DNA from: Flavobacteriales bacterium UBA5422
GTDB taxonomy: Bacteria > Bacteroidota > Bacteroidia > Flavobacteriales_D > Crocinitomicaceae
DNA length: 29,397 nucleotides
Assembly (NCBI GenBank): GCA_002409405.1
Contig: DHNG01000039.1
Coordinates: 26,270-55,666 of the forward strand
Reading direction: 5' to 3'
Shown here: positions 22,294 to 29,397 of the stretch, piece after piece
Numbering within the stretch: the first letter of the stretch is position 1
How the letters are laid out: each line of letters starts with the position of its first letter
Notes under the pieces: generated by a model
What the model saw: only the letters and a program-made list of their open reading frames with translations
Database searches by the model: none
What the model was told of the DNA's origin: nothing
Program-made: the position numbers and the translations under genes

Positions 22294-23336
22294 TTTTTTG
22301 TCAATAACCTGTTTTTTTCTGTCGCACACACCAGATTCCACAAGGCACGTGCTCCGACGTTTGCATCCCAATCCGAGTCGTCGCTTGTGCCCACCTCATT
22401 CAGATCGAACCCGATAATTTTTCTGCCGGACTGTGCTAATTCAAACAGTAAATAATTGATTTGCTCAAGCTGGAATCCACCTGCTACAGGAGTACCTGTG
22501 TTCGGACACAATTCCGGGTGCAGACCATCGATGTCAAACGAAATATACACCCGCTCCGGTAAATTAGAAATGATCTCACGTACCTGGTCTGCCCACGTTT
22601 TCCCTTCAAATTGCTGTTCTTTCAAGTTCCAGTCGAAGAATGTTTTTACCCGTCCCTGGCTGTTGTCAATCAATTGTACTTCGGATTCAGCAATATCGCG
22701 GATACCGATTTGTGTCAACTGAACCATATTCGGGCAATTGTTCAGTACATTGAACATGATACTTGCGTGTGACTGGTGAAATCCTTCATAAGCATTCCGC
22801 AAATCGGCATGTGCATCAATTTGTAAAACACCAAATTCTTTTCCTGTTTCGTCCAACGCTTCAATCAGACCAAGTGGGGTAGAGTGCTCCCCTCCTAAAA
22901 CAGCAACTATTTTCCCCTGTGCAATCAATTCTTTCGCGCGGGTTTTCAAATTTTCTTTTAATGCAATAGAAGTAGCATTGATTTCCGTAAGGAACTGTTG
23001 GTACTTCGGGTGATTATCAATCACGCCGCCATCTTCGAGGAATGCGATGTAATCACAACCTTCTGTGCATAAACGATCATTGATTGCCTGCCATTCAGCG
23101 GAGATCTCAGTCATAAAGACCTTCGTCTCATAGGCTTTGTCCAATTTCGGATGGTAAAAATCCAATTGAGTGGAAGCATCTAGTATTGCCTGAGGACCTT
23201 TACTGGTTCCCTTTCCATATGAAGCAGTAGCATCCCATGGAATCGGAATGATTACAAGGTTTGCTTCCTGTTCTGTTACCGGAAACCCGAATAGGTTACC
23301 GTTGGCAATTCCCACGCCGTTTGGATCGAATGTCAT
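22290..23336 (-). CDS. Arginase/agmatinase/formimidoylglutamase family hydrolase
   Basis: A 348-residue manganese ureohydrolase. All metal-binding motifs are present: GGEHS (His), DAHADLR (Asp, His, Asp) and SFDIDGL (two Asp), then the ending FDLNEVG. It is longer than arginase (about 300) owing to an insertion around the first 130 residues (AFLEDGGVIDNHPKYQQFLTEI). Which substrate it uses, arginine, agmatine or formimidoylglutamate, cannot be told; no hut or speA-type genes are close, so no gene name is given. The start is the ATG at 23336, because a -7 box (TATTTTTG) lies at 23363-23370, inside the longer frame. It is divergent from the Fic gene and coupled to a membrane protein. Confidence 0.9.
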   Translation of the reverse strand: MTFDPNGVGIANGNLFGFPVTEQEANLVIIPIPWDATASYGKGTSKGPQAILDASTQLDFYHPKLDKAYETKVFMTEISAEWQAINDRLCTEGCDYIAFLEDGGVIDNHPKYQQFLTEINATSIALKENLKTRAKELIAQGKIVAVLGGEHSTPLGLIEALDETGKEFGVLQIDAHADLRNAYEGFHQSHASIMFNVLNNCPNMVQLTQIGIRDIAESEVQLIDNSQGRVKTFFDWNLKEQQFEGKTWADQVREIISNLPERVYISFDIDGLHPELCPNTGTPVAGGFQLEQINYLLFELAQSGRKIIGFDLNEVGTSDDSDWDANVGARALWNLVCATEKNRLLTKK

Positions 23337-23362
23337 ATACGTTTGTCTTATGGATTTAAGGT

Positions 23363-23395
23363 CAAAAATAACCAAAGTTTTAGACTCGTTCCAAA
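23363..23395 (-). promoter_or_regulatory. Promoter of the arginase-family operon
   Basis: Minus strand TTTTG (about 23392-23396), 21 bases, then TATTTTTG at 23363-23370, 26 bases before the ATG at 23336. Confidence 0.55.
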
Positions 23396-23423
23396 ACAAT
23401 GTTATTTTCTTCTGATTATTTCG

Positions 23424-23431
23424 TACTTTTG
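23424..23431 (+). promoter_or_regulatory. -7 box for the Fic gene
   Basis: TACTTTTG matches TAnnTTTG. It overlaps the first two bases of the tandem operator that follows, and lies 26 bases before the ATG at 23458. Confidence 0.6.
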
Positions 23432-23453
23432 ATAGTATCAAATGATAGTATCA
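23430..23453 (+). promoter_or_regulatory. Tandem palindromic operator upstream of the Fic gene
   Basis: Two identical 11-mers, TGATAGTATCA, at 23430-23440 and 23443-23453, two bases apart (13 bases centre to centre). Each is a palindrome TGATA-N-TATCA. They cover the end of the -7 box and the expected transcription start, a position for repression. The Fic protein has a C-terminal winged-helix-like region that could be the binder. Confidence 0.6.
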
Positions 23454-23457
23454 GAAT

Positions 23458-24420
23458 ATGAATCCACCTTATGAATTAACCCCGGAGATCTTAAAAAAAG
23501 TCATGTCTATCTCGATGAAAATAGGAGAAGTGAATGCGAATTATTTAGTTCATCAAGATCCAAAATTACGGAAGCATAATCAGATAAAAACAATTCATTC
23601 ATCGCTTTATATTGAAGGAAATACACTTTCGGAAGAACAGATCACAGCAATTATCGAAAACAAACGAGTGATAGGACCTGAGAAAGATATTAAAGAAGTG
23701 TTGAATGCCTTGAATGTATATAAAGGGATGAAAAATTTCAAGTATGATTCAGAAAAAGATTTCCGAAAAGCACATGAATTACTGATGACTGGTTTGATTG
23801 AAATGCCTGGAAGTTACCGAAAAAAAAGTGTTGGCATTGTAAAAGGCGGGCAAATAGAACACATTGCACCTCCTTTCGACAATGTTCCTTATTTGATGGA
23901 AGATTTATTTGAATATCTTAAAACTTCGCCGGAATTGACTGTAATTAAAAGCTGTGTATTCCATTATGAAATGGAATTTATTCATCCTTTTATGGATGGA
24001 AACGGAAGAATGGGACGTTTGTGGCAGACACTGATTCTTCGCAGTGAATTTCCTGTTTTTGAATTTTTACCTTTTGAAACGTTAATTGCTAAAAATCAAA
24101 TTGCTTATTATGATGCATTGTCAGCTTCTGATAAAGAAGGAAAATCTACCAAGTTTATAGTATATATGCTGGGGATTATTGATGAATCATTGGATGAATT
24201 GTTAACCAACAGACCGCTAAAAATGAATGAAACAGAGCGACTAAATTCATTTTTATCCATGTATTATAAACAAGAATTTAAACGAAAAGACTACCTTCAA
24301 CAATATCCTGATCTTTCTTCAGCAACAGCAAGCAGAGATCTTAAAAATGGTGTAGAAAAAGGAATTATTGAAAAATACGGAGACAAGAAAACGACTTATT
24401 ATCGACAAAAAAACAACTGA
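23458..24420 (+). CDS. Class II Fic-domain protein with C-terminal winged helix
   Basis: A 320-residue Fic protein that would transfer AMP (or another nucleotide) from ATP to protein hydroxyls. The active-site loop is HPFMDGNGRMGR at about residues 178-189, complete. The N-terminal part carries an inhibitory helix motif, SLYIEGN at about 49-55, the S/T-x-x-x-E-G/N signature of class II, so the enzyme is autoinhibited and needs no separate antitoxin. The last about 60 residues (FKRKDYLQQYPDLSSATASRDLKNGVEKGIIEKYGD) look like a winged helix-turn-helix. The target is unknown. Codon and base use is AT-rich (samples 25-32% GC against about 45% in flanking genes), and the next gene shares it, suggesting transfer. 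A tandem operator lies in its promoter. Confidence 0.9.
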   Translation: MNPPYELTPEILKKVMSISMKIGEVNANYLVHQDPKLRKHNQIKTIHSSLYIEGNTLSEEQITAIIENKRVIGPEKDIKEVLNALNVYKGMKNFKYDSEKDFRKAHELLMTGLIEMPGSYRKKSVGIVKGGQIEHIAPPFDNVPYLMEDLFEYLKTSPELTVIKSCVFHYEMEFIHPFMDGNGRMGRLWQTLILRSEFPVFEFLPFETLIAKNQIAYYDALSASDKEGKSTKFIVYMLGIIDESLDELLTNRPLKMNETERLNSFLSMYYKQEFKRKDYLQQYPDLSSATASRDLKNGVEKGIIEKYGDKKTTYYRQKNN

Positions 24421-24453
24421 TTTTAACATCCTTTTGAGAAAACAATCTGAATT

Positions 24454-24801
24454 ATGAAATCTAAACTAAAATACTATTCCAATAACATTCTGTGTTTTGT
24501 CTTATTGATAGGGCTTTTATTATTGACGACTAATTTATGGCCCAATCCAAATATGTTTTTTGTTTTATGTCTGATGGGTGGGTTTTATGCAACTGGAGTA
24601 TGTATGTTGTTGAATCTAATTTACTTTCTTCCAATAGGCAAAAATAAAATAGAATTGTTAATCCCCGGAATTTGTTCCATCTTTTTGTTACTTATTTTCA
24701 TTGATGGTGATTTCGGAATAGATTTTTTATTTTTTTTAGCTTTTGCACTACTCAATTTTGCTCTAGGATTTTTTTGGTATTTAAAAGAACAAAGAAAGTA
24801 A
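24454..24801 (+). CDS. Small AT-rich membrane protein of unknown function
   Basis: A 115-residue protein with about four membrane spans (ILCFVLLIGLLLLTTNLW, MFFVLCLMGGFYATGVCMLLNLIYFL, LLIPGICSIFLLLIFI, FLFFLAFALLNFALGFFWYL) and a short basic tail. No family is recognised. It begins 33 bases after the Fic stop with no clear promoter between, so it is probably co-transcribed, and it has the same low GC content. It may be a partner or a target of the Fic protein, or a chance passenger on the same transferred segment. Confidence 0.7.
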   Translation: MKSKLKYYSNNILCFVLLIGLLLLTTNLWPNPNMFFVLCLMGGFYATGVCMLLNLIYFLPIGKNKIELLIPGICSIFLLLIFIDGDFGIDFLFFLAFALLNFALGFFWYLKEQRK

Positions 24802-24831
24802 AACAAAAAAGCCACGAAATACGTGGCTTTA
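24801..24831 (-). terminator. Terminator of the dipeptidyl peptidase gene
   Basis: Stem AAAGCCACG (24822-24830, minus strand) with CGTGGCTTT (24808-24816), 5-base loop, followed on the minus strand by a T-rich tail. On the plus strand the tail is weak, so it only partly serves the membrane protein gene. Confidence 0.8.
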
Positions 24832-24848
24832 TCAATCGTTAAAAATCC

Positions 24849-27020
24849 TTATAAATTCTTCTTCACATAGTCGAGCATCATGCGGAATAAATGTTCACGT
24901 GTATTCCCACCGTAAATTCCATGATTTCTGTTCGGGTAGATGAAAAAATCAAATTGTTTGTTTGCCGCGATCAATGCATTGGCCATTTCCAATGCATTTT
25001 GATAATGTACATTATCATCTCCTGAGCCGTGAATCAGGAAGTACTTACCTTGTAATTGCTCCGCAAAGAAAAGAGGGGAGTTGTCATTGTACCCGCTTTC
25101 GTTTTCTTGTGGCGTACGCATGAAACGTTCCGTATAAATATTGTCGTAATATTTCCAGTTCGTTACCGGTGCTACGGCAATTCCCATTTTAAAAATCCCG
25201 TTTCCTTTTGTCATGGCCAATGAAGTCATAAAACCACCGTAACTCCATCCCTGGATACCGATTCTGCTTCCGTCTACATAGTTGTACGTCTGGAGTAGTT
25301 TCGCAACATCAACAAAATCTTCTGTTTCGTATTTTCCCAATTGAAGGTATGTTTTGTCTTTGAATTCTTTTCCACGATACATCGTTCCTCTCGGATCAAC
25401 AGAAACAACGATGTATCCTTCCTGTGCAAGTAACTGATGCCAGGCAATATTGAAATCCCATCCGTCCGCCACTGTATTTGCTCCGGGACCTCCGTAAATA
25501 CTAACATATACCGGGTATTTTTTTGCCGGGTCAAAAGCGTGTGGTTTGATCATCCATCCATTGAGTGAACGCCCATTCAAATCAAATGTGACAAATTCTT
25601 TTTTTGCAAATTCATGTTTGGCAATTCGGTTTTTAAGGAATTCATTGTTTTCCATTACCGTAATTTCTTTTCCGTTATTATCGCACAATGAAAAAACAGG
25701 AGGGGTATTGGCATTGCTGTAGTTTTTTACAAAATAATTCATGCCCGGAGTGAAGTCAGCGCCGTTTTGCCCCGTTTCAGAGCTAATTGCCAGGTCCTTT
25801 TTACCCTTCAGATCGATTTTGTAAATTCCTTTGTGGATCGCTCCTTTTTTTGCTGCAGTGTAGTACACGAATTTATTCTGATCGTCAATCCCACAGAAAT
25901 CAATCACATCCCATGTGCCTTTTGTAATTTGAAATTCCGAACCGTCAAAACCGACTCTATAGATATGTTTGTACCCGTTTTTTTCACTTGTCCGAAGAAT
26001 AGACACGCCATCATTCAGGAAAATGAGGTTGTCGTCAACATCGATGTAAGTCTTGGAATTTTCAGTATAGAATGCTTTTGCCAACCATTCAGTTCCTTTG
26101 AGTTCTACTTTGGTGTAAACTACCTGACTTTGGTGCCGGTTCATCGTTTGTAAAACAAGAGTATTATTCACACTCGACCAGGAAATGCGCGGAATGTACT
26201 CATATTCTCCCAGTTTTATCAGAGCAGTAGCTGCATTGGAAAGTGAATAAATATGTGCTGTCACTTTTGAATTGTCTTCACCTGCTTTTGGATACTTGAA
26301 AGTATACAATTCAGGATAGAGTGCACCGACATTGTATTCCATGGTGAATTCCCGTACAGCTGATTCGTCAAACCGCAAATAAGCGATGTGCTTGCTGTCG
26401 GGAGACCAACCAAATGCTTTGGTAATAGCAAATTCTTCTTCATACACCCAATCAGTTGTTCCGTTGATGATTTCATTTTTTTTCCCATCTGTGGTAATCT
26501 GTGTAATCGTATTGGCTGCAAGATTTTTTACAAATAAATCGTTGTCACGAATGTAGGCAACCTGTTTTCCGTCAGGTGAAAAAGTCGCTAGTGTTTGTGG
26601 AGAATCGGAATTATCCAGTCGTTCAATAGACCTTGTTTGTAAGTCGTAGACATAAAAATAGGCAGAATAACTGTGGCGATAAATACTCTGCATGTCAGTG
26701 AGCAGCAATAATTTTGTTTCATCGTCATTGAATGAATAATCCTGAACATCCAGTTGTTCTCCGTCCAGTTTTAAATCGGAGAGATTTAGAATCGTCTCTC
26801 CACTTTCTGAATAGGCTGTGATTTTATGTTTTGTAATGGACAATCCACCTGTAGTCGTTGATACTTGCGTAAAATGCTGTCCGTCTTTCATTCCGTTGAA
26901 ACCGTTGACGCTTTTCGGGAAGAACTGATAGGTTTTGTACAGTGATTCAACAGTAATGTCTTTCTGACCATATACTGTTCCGATCAGAATCAGTGCAATC
27001 AATAGGCTTATTTTGCGCAT
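24849..27020 (-). CDS. Dipeptidyl peptidase IV-like serine peptidase (S9B)
   Basis: Removes X-Pro or X-Ala dipeptides from peptide N-termini, in the periplasm. 723 residues, the usual length. Signal peptide 1-18 (ending TVYGQ), an eight-bladed beta-propeller (about 30-480) containing the DWVYEEEF motif whose two Glu bind the substrate amino group, then the alpha/beta hydrolase domain. The catalytic triad is Ser593 (GWSYGGF), Asp668 (HGSGDDNVH) and His700 (NRNHGIYGG). It is transcribed alone; a -7-like TATTTTTA lies upstream but is imperfect. It would supply peptides for growth on protein, in line with the secreted M43 protease in the same window. Confidence 0.95.
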   Translation of the reverse strand: MRKISLLIALILIGTVYGQKDITVESLYKTYQFFPKSVNGFNGMKDGQHFTQVSTTTGGLSITKHKITAYSESGETILNLSDLKLDGEQLDVQDYSFNDDETKLLLLTDMQSIYRHSYSAYFYVYDLQTRSIERLDNSDSPQTLATFSPDGKQVAYIRDNDLFVKNLAANTITQITTDGKKNEIINGTTDWVYEEEFAITKAFGWSPDSKHIAYLRFDESAVREFTMEYNVGALYPELYTFKYPKAGEDNSKVTAHIYSLSNAATALIKLGEYEYIPRISWSSVNNTLVLQTMNRHQSQVVYTKVELKGTEWLAKAFYTENSKTYIDVDDNLIFLNDGVSILRTSEKNGYKHIYRVGFDGSEFQITKGTWDVIDFCGIDDQNKFVYYTAAKKGAIHKGIYKIDLKGKKDLAISSETGQNGADFTPGMNYFVKNYSNANTPPVFSLCDNNGKEITVMENNEFLKNRIAKHEFAKKEFVTFDLNGRSLNGWMIKPHAFDPAKKYPVYVSIYGGPGANTVADGWDFNIAWHQLLAQEGYIVVSVDPRGTMYRGKEFKDKTYLQLGKYETEDFVDVAKLLQTYNYVDGSRIGIQGWSYGGFMTSLAMTKGNGIFKMGIAVAPVTNWKYYDNIYTERFMRTPQENESGYNDNSPLFFAEQLQGKYFLIHGSGDDNVHYQNALEMANALIAANKQFDFFIYPNRNHGIYGGNTREHLFRMMLDYVKKNL

Positions 27021-27179
27021 AAACTGAGTTTTTTAAGTTGTTAAAAATACGATTTTTCTCTTATACAAAACAGGTGCCGTATAAAATTAGTCGGGCAGGA
27101 AGGAGTGAAGGAGAAAGCGTGTGGAGGACTGAATTTGAAAAAACAATTCGAGATTTCATTTCAATTACAAAAAAAACAC

Positions 27180-27187
27180 TACTTTTG
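27180..27187 (+). promoter_or_regulatory. -7 box for the SRP RNA gene
   Basis: TACTTTTG matches TAnnTTTG and lies five bases before the GGGG at 27192 that starts the RNA, the right distance for the transcription start. Confidence 0.65.
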
Positions 27188-27191
27188 CGAC

Positions 27192-27289
27192 GGGGTAAGT
27201 CTTGTACGACCAGCTCCCTTCTAATCCCCCAGGACAGGAATGTAGCAAGGGCCGAAGGTTGTAGCGGTGCGATACGAGTAGCTTACCCC
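27192..27289 (+). ncRNA. ffs: Small signal recognition particle RNA (4.5S-like)
   Basis: The RNA of the signal recognition particle, which with Ffh targets membrane and secreted proteins. The about 98-base RNA starts GGGGTAAG (27192-27199) and ends CTTACCCC (27282-27289), which pair to close a long hairpin. In the middle is the domain IV core CAGGACAGGAATGTAGCAAG at 27230-27249, with the GGAA tetraloop and the conserved AGCA of the Ffh-binding internal loop. A -7 box precedes it by five bases and a run of seven T follows at 27292-27298. The surrounding 27021-27321 gap has no gene otherwise; the 98-codon frame across it is not coding. Confidence 0.88.
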
Positions 27290-27321
27290 TCTTTTTTTCC
27301 TTTATTTTTAAATCAATCAGC

Positions 27322-27963
27322 ATGGAATTTATAACAGATGAACTGGATCAGTACGTGTGTGCTCATTCTGAAAAGGAACCAGATTATTTAAAGGAATTGA
27401 ACAGAAAAACACATGTTGAAGTGTTGCAACCACGGATGTTGAGCGGGCACTTTCAGGGACGTGTGTTGAGTATGCTTTCACACATGATTCAACCGAAACG
27501 TATTCTGGAGATCGGAACGTATACAGGGTATTCAGCGCTTTGCCTGGCAGAAGGGCTTACGGAAGATGGGCTGTTAATCACTATTGATGTAAATGAAGAG
27601 TTGGAAGAAATTGTTTCCTCGTTTATTGAAAAATCAGGATTGGAGAATAAAATCAAACCCATGATCGGTGATGCGACAGAAATAATCCCGACACTGGATG
27701 AAGAATTTGACATCGTATTTATTGATGCTGATAAACGCAATTACATCAATTACTACCACCAGGTATTTAACAAAGTAAAAAAAGGAGGATACATCATCGC
27801 GGATAATGTGCTCTGGTCAGGAAAGGTATTTGAACAATATGAAAAACTCGATAAATCCACGCAAATTATTATGGATTATAATAAACTGATTCATGAAGAT
27901 GAGCGCGTGCAGGAAGTGTTGCTACCGATCCGCGACGGATTGATGATCGCCAGAAAGAAATAA
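27322..27963 (+). CDS. SAM-dependent O-methyltransferase (CCoAOMT/TrmR-like)
   Basis: A 213-residue class I methyltransferase. SAM-binding motif I is ILEIGTYTGYSALCLA at about residues 57-72, then ITIDVNEE, MIGDATEIIPTL, FDIVFIDADKRNYINYY with the metal-binding Asp of the family, and GGYIIADNVLWSGKV with the second Asp-Asn pair. The end LLPIRDGLMIARKK is the usual family ending. Relatives include catechol O-methyltransferases and TrmR, which methylates wobble uridine derivatives in tRNA; the sequence does not decide. It follows the SRP RNA gene and ends in a shared terminator. Confidence 0.9.
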   Translation: MEFITDELDQYVCAHSEKEPDYLKELNRKTHVEVLQPRMLSGHFQGRVLSMLSHMIQPKRILEIGTYTGYSALCLAEGLTEDGLLITIDVNEELEEIVSSFIEKSGLENKIKPMIGDATEIIPTLDEEFDIVFIDADKRNYINYYHQVFNKVKKGGYIIADNVLWSGKVFEQYEKLDKSTQIIMDYNKLIHEDERVQEVLLPIRDGLMIARKK

Positions 27964-27980
27964 TTATCCTATTGGAAAAA

Positions 27981-28017
27981 TAAAAAAGGAGCAAATTGAT
28001 TTGCTCCTTTTTTATTT
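27981..28017. terminator. Strong bidirectional terminator
   Basis: A 12-bp stem (27984-27995 AAAAGGAGCAAA with 28000-28011 TTTGCTCCTTTT) with a 4-base loop and T-rich tails in both directions, between the methyltransferase and the convergent adhesin gene. Confidence 0.92.
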
Positions 28018-29397
28018 TTATCTGATTAGATTTATATGACCTGTATAATGATGGTACGCATCTGTTTGAATTTCCTTGAATTTCAATTGCCAGGTATAAG
28101 CTCCGTCCTGAACCATTTTACCATTGTAAGTCCCATCCCAATGAACGGAAGTATCATGTGATTCAAAAATCAATTCCCCCCATCGGTTAAAAATGGTAAA
28201 TGTATAACTGTACAGATCGATTCCCGCCGTAATAACCGGACCGAAAGAGTTGTTGTATTCATCATGATCCGGAGTAAATGAATTCGGGACATAGAAAATA
28301 AGGTCTTCCTTTACGGTAATGAATTTTGAAATTGAATCCACACACCCATTGGCAGAATAAGCATACAGTGTAATTGTGTATGTTCCGTTTCCACTATTTC
28401 CCAACGGTAATACCGGGGATGTTTCTGAACTGGCAGTTCCGTTGGATACGACCCAATTGTAAGAAACGGCATTGGAACTCAGATTGTGTGTTTGGATGTG
28501 TCCTGTGATCTCAGCATTACCTTCTCCTGTATATGTGAAATTTGCGGTTGGTGGCTGATCGATGCAAAATGCAGGATTTTGAAGGGTAGAGGCAGCGCAT
28601 CCATTTCCGGCTGTTACCACCAATGTTACATCATGACATCCGGGATTGACAACATTCAGATTGAATCCTGAACTGTTTGTGCTAATTATATTACCATCCA
28701 GTAACCATGAATACTGTACTCCGGGTATTACTACAGTTGGCGTAACAACTACATCAGAAGGAATACACGGTTCGTACGTCGCTGTGAAATTGATATCAGG
28801 TACAGGTGTAACTGTTAAGTTCAATGTTGTTACGACGCTACATCCGTTTGCATCTTGCGTTGTGTGTGTTGCTATGCCGGTTCCACCCGTAGTGATTGTT
28901 TGTCCGTTCCAGGTATATGGAAGCGCAGAGCTACAAATCGAGATGTTCTCTGTCTGTTGGATTTGAGGAGATATAACCAGGTTCAATGCCGTAATGAGAT
29001 CACATCCGTTTGCATCTTGTGTTGTATGTGTTGCCACATTATTCCCTCCTGCAGTAATTGTTTGCCCGTTCCATGTATAAGGAAGTGCATTCTGACAGAT
29101 TGTAACGGTCTCAGAAGTTGTTGTTTCGGGATGAACTGTCAAATTAAGAATGGCCGTCGTTGTACAACCGTTTGCATCTTGTGTTGTATGTGTTGCTACG
29201 TTGTTTCCTCCCGCAGTGATTGTTTGTCCGTTCCAGGTATAGGGAAGATCGCTCTGACAAATCGCAATGTTTTGTGTTGTACTTGTTTCCGGAGTTACCG
29301 TCAGATTAAGTGTGACAGTCGACATGCAGCCATTACCATTTTGTGTTGTATGTGTTGCAACTCCGTTTCCTCCCGCAGTGATTGTTTGCCCGTTCCA
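28018..29397 (-). CDS. Gliding-motility/T9SS adhesin-like protein, N-terminal part outside window
   Basis: The frame is open to the right edge, so the gene starts beyond 29397; the ATG at 29325 is internal, because the repeat sequence continues in frame upstream of it. About 459 residues are visible. The right part consists of 54-residue repeats with LPYTWNGQTITAGG, VATHTTQDANGC and LNLTVTPET. These are followed by an immunoglobulin-like segment, a PKD domain (VSYNWVVSNGTAS ... GNGTYTITLYAYSANGC) and a C-terminal domain of about 95 residues (FYVPNSFTPDHDEYNNSFGP, FTIFNRWGELIFES, WDGTYNGKMVQDGAYTWQLKF). That end is the gliding-motility-associated C-terminal domain, a T9SS type B signal. It should be a large cell-surface adhesin. 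Confidence 0.92.
   Translation of the reverse strand, partial: WNGQTITAGGNGVATHTTQNGNGCMSTVTLNLTVTPETSTTQNIAICQSDLPYTWNGQTITAGGNNVATHTTQDANGCTTTAILNLTVHPETTTSETVTICQNALPYTWNGQTITAGGNNVATHTTQDANGCDLITALNLVISPQIQQTENISICSSALPYTWNGQTITTGGTGIATHTTQDANGCSVVTTLNLTVTPVPDINFTATYEPCIPSDVVVTPTVVIPGVQYSWLLDGNIISTNSSGFNLNVVNPGCHDVTLVVTAGNGCAASTLQNPAFCIDQPPTANFTYTGEGNAEITGHIQTHNLSSNAVSYNWVVSNGTASSETSPVLPLGNSGNGTYTITLYAYSANGCVDSISKFITVKEDLIFYVPNSFTPDHDEYNNSFGPVITAGIDLYSYTFTIFNRWGELIFESHDTSVHWDGTYNGKMVQDGAYTWQLKFKEIQTDAYHHYTGHINLIR
28804..29397 (-). repeat. Tandem 162-bp coding repeats
   Basis: The WNGQTIT codons recur at 29375, 29213, 29051 and 28889 on the plus-strand scale, each exactly 162 bases (54 codons) apart, with strong similarity at the DNA level. 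Four copies are at least partly visible; more are expected beyond the right edge. The last copy diverges after about 36 residues. Confidence 0.9.

Noticed and set aside
22293..22371. Longer start for the membrane protein inside the arginase-family gene
   Set aside because: The added residues are charged and Cys-rich, unlike a membrane protein N-terminus, while the ATG at 22293 gives a clean ATGA overlap.
27038..27334. 98-codon frame on the plus strand upstream of the methyltransferase
   Set aside because: It crosses the SRP RNA gene and its terminator and overlaps the methyltransferase start; the signal there is RNA, not protein.
29254..29325. ATG at 29325 as the start of the adhesin gene
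   Set aside because: The same frame stays open upstream to the window edge and continues the 54-residue repeat, so the true start is outside.
28804..29397. Regular repeats considered as a CRISPR array
   Set aside because: Period is 162 bases, all in frame and coding for a repeated surface domain; no short repeat with unique spacers.

Overview
The window looks like chromosome from a gliding-type Bacteroidota, most likely a flavobacterium-like member (Flavobacteriales, perhaps Crocinitomicaceae; the family is a guess). The reasons are: type IX secretion (T9SS) C-terminal sorting domains on three proteins, a gliding-motility-associated C-terminal domain, no consistent Shine-Dalgarno sequences, and many Bacteroidota-type -7 boxes (TAnnTTTG) just upstream of genes. 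Most of it is ordinary core genome with tight operons separated by strong hairpin terminators.

Layout. 1-2950, minus strand: a lysozyme-like membrane-anchored protein, a phosphodiester glycosidase lipoprotein, a possible 31-codon ORF, a small membrane protein and the truncated ispD. 3031-4124, minus: a DUF4286 protein overlapping rsmA. 4168-4192: nested palindromes upstream of that operon. 4318-7043: an ECF sigma factor and RskA-like anti-sigma factor, divergent from a lipoprotein MsrB followed by a secreted fasciclin (FAS1) protein. 7057-9117, minus: a secreted M43 metalloprotease. 9234-10238: dusB. 10298-13578, minus: a SUFU-like protein, a thiolase, an SDR oxidoreductase and a secreted unknown. 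13684-20759, plus: a five-gene run of gmhA, an LtaS-like phosphoglycerol transferase, a lipid/diacylglycerol kinase, a DUF1569/DinB-like protein and a 1061-aa AsmA-like protein. 21004-23336, minus: a T9SS cargo protein, then an arginase-family enzyme coupled to a membrane protein. 23424-24801: an AT-rich island with a Fic protein, a tandem palindromic operator and a small membrane protein. 24849-27020, minus: a dipeptidyl peptidase IV. 27192-27289: the SRP RNA gene, not coding. 27322-27963: an O-methyltransferase. 28018 to the right edge, minus: the C-terminal end of a repeat-rich gliding/T9SS adhesin.

How they work together. The strongest system-level signal is the sigma/anti-sigma/FAS1/MsrB cluster. 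It resembles the mycobacterial SigK-RskA-MPT70/MPT83 arrangement. The msrB and FAS1 genes share an ECF-type promoter pattern, AA[A/T]CCG-N14-TCGTA, that I do not see upstream of the sigma gene, which instead has a good housekeeping promoter. The second is the gmhA-to-AsmA run. It reads as an envelope module: a phosphoglycerol transferase would release diacylglycerol, the next gene would re-phosphorylate it, and the AsmA-like protein could act in lipid transport. The third is the Fic island with its two copies of TGATAGTATCA over the promoter.
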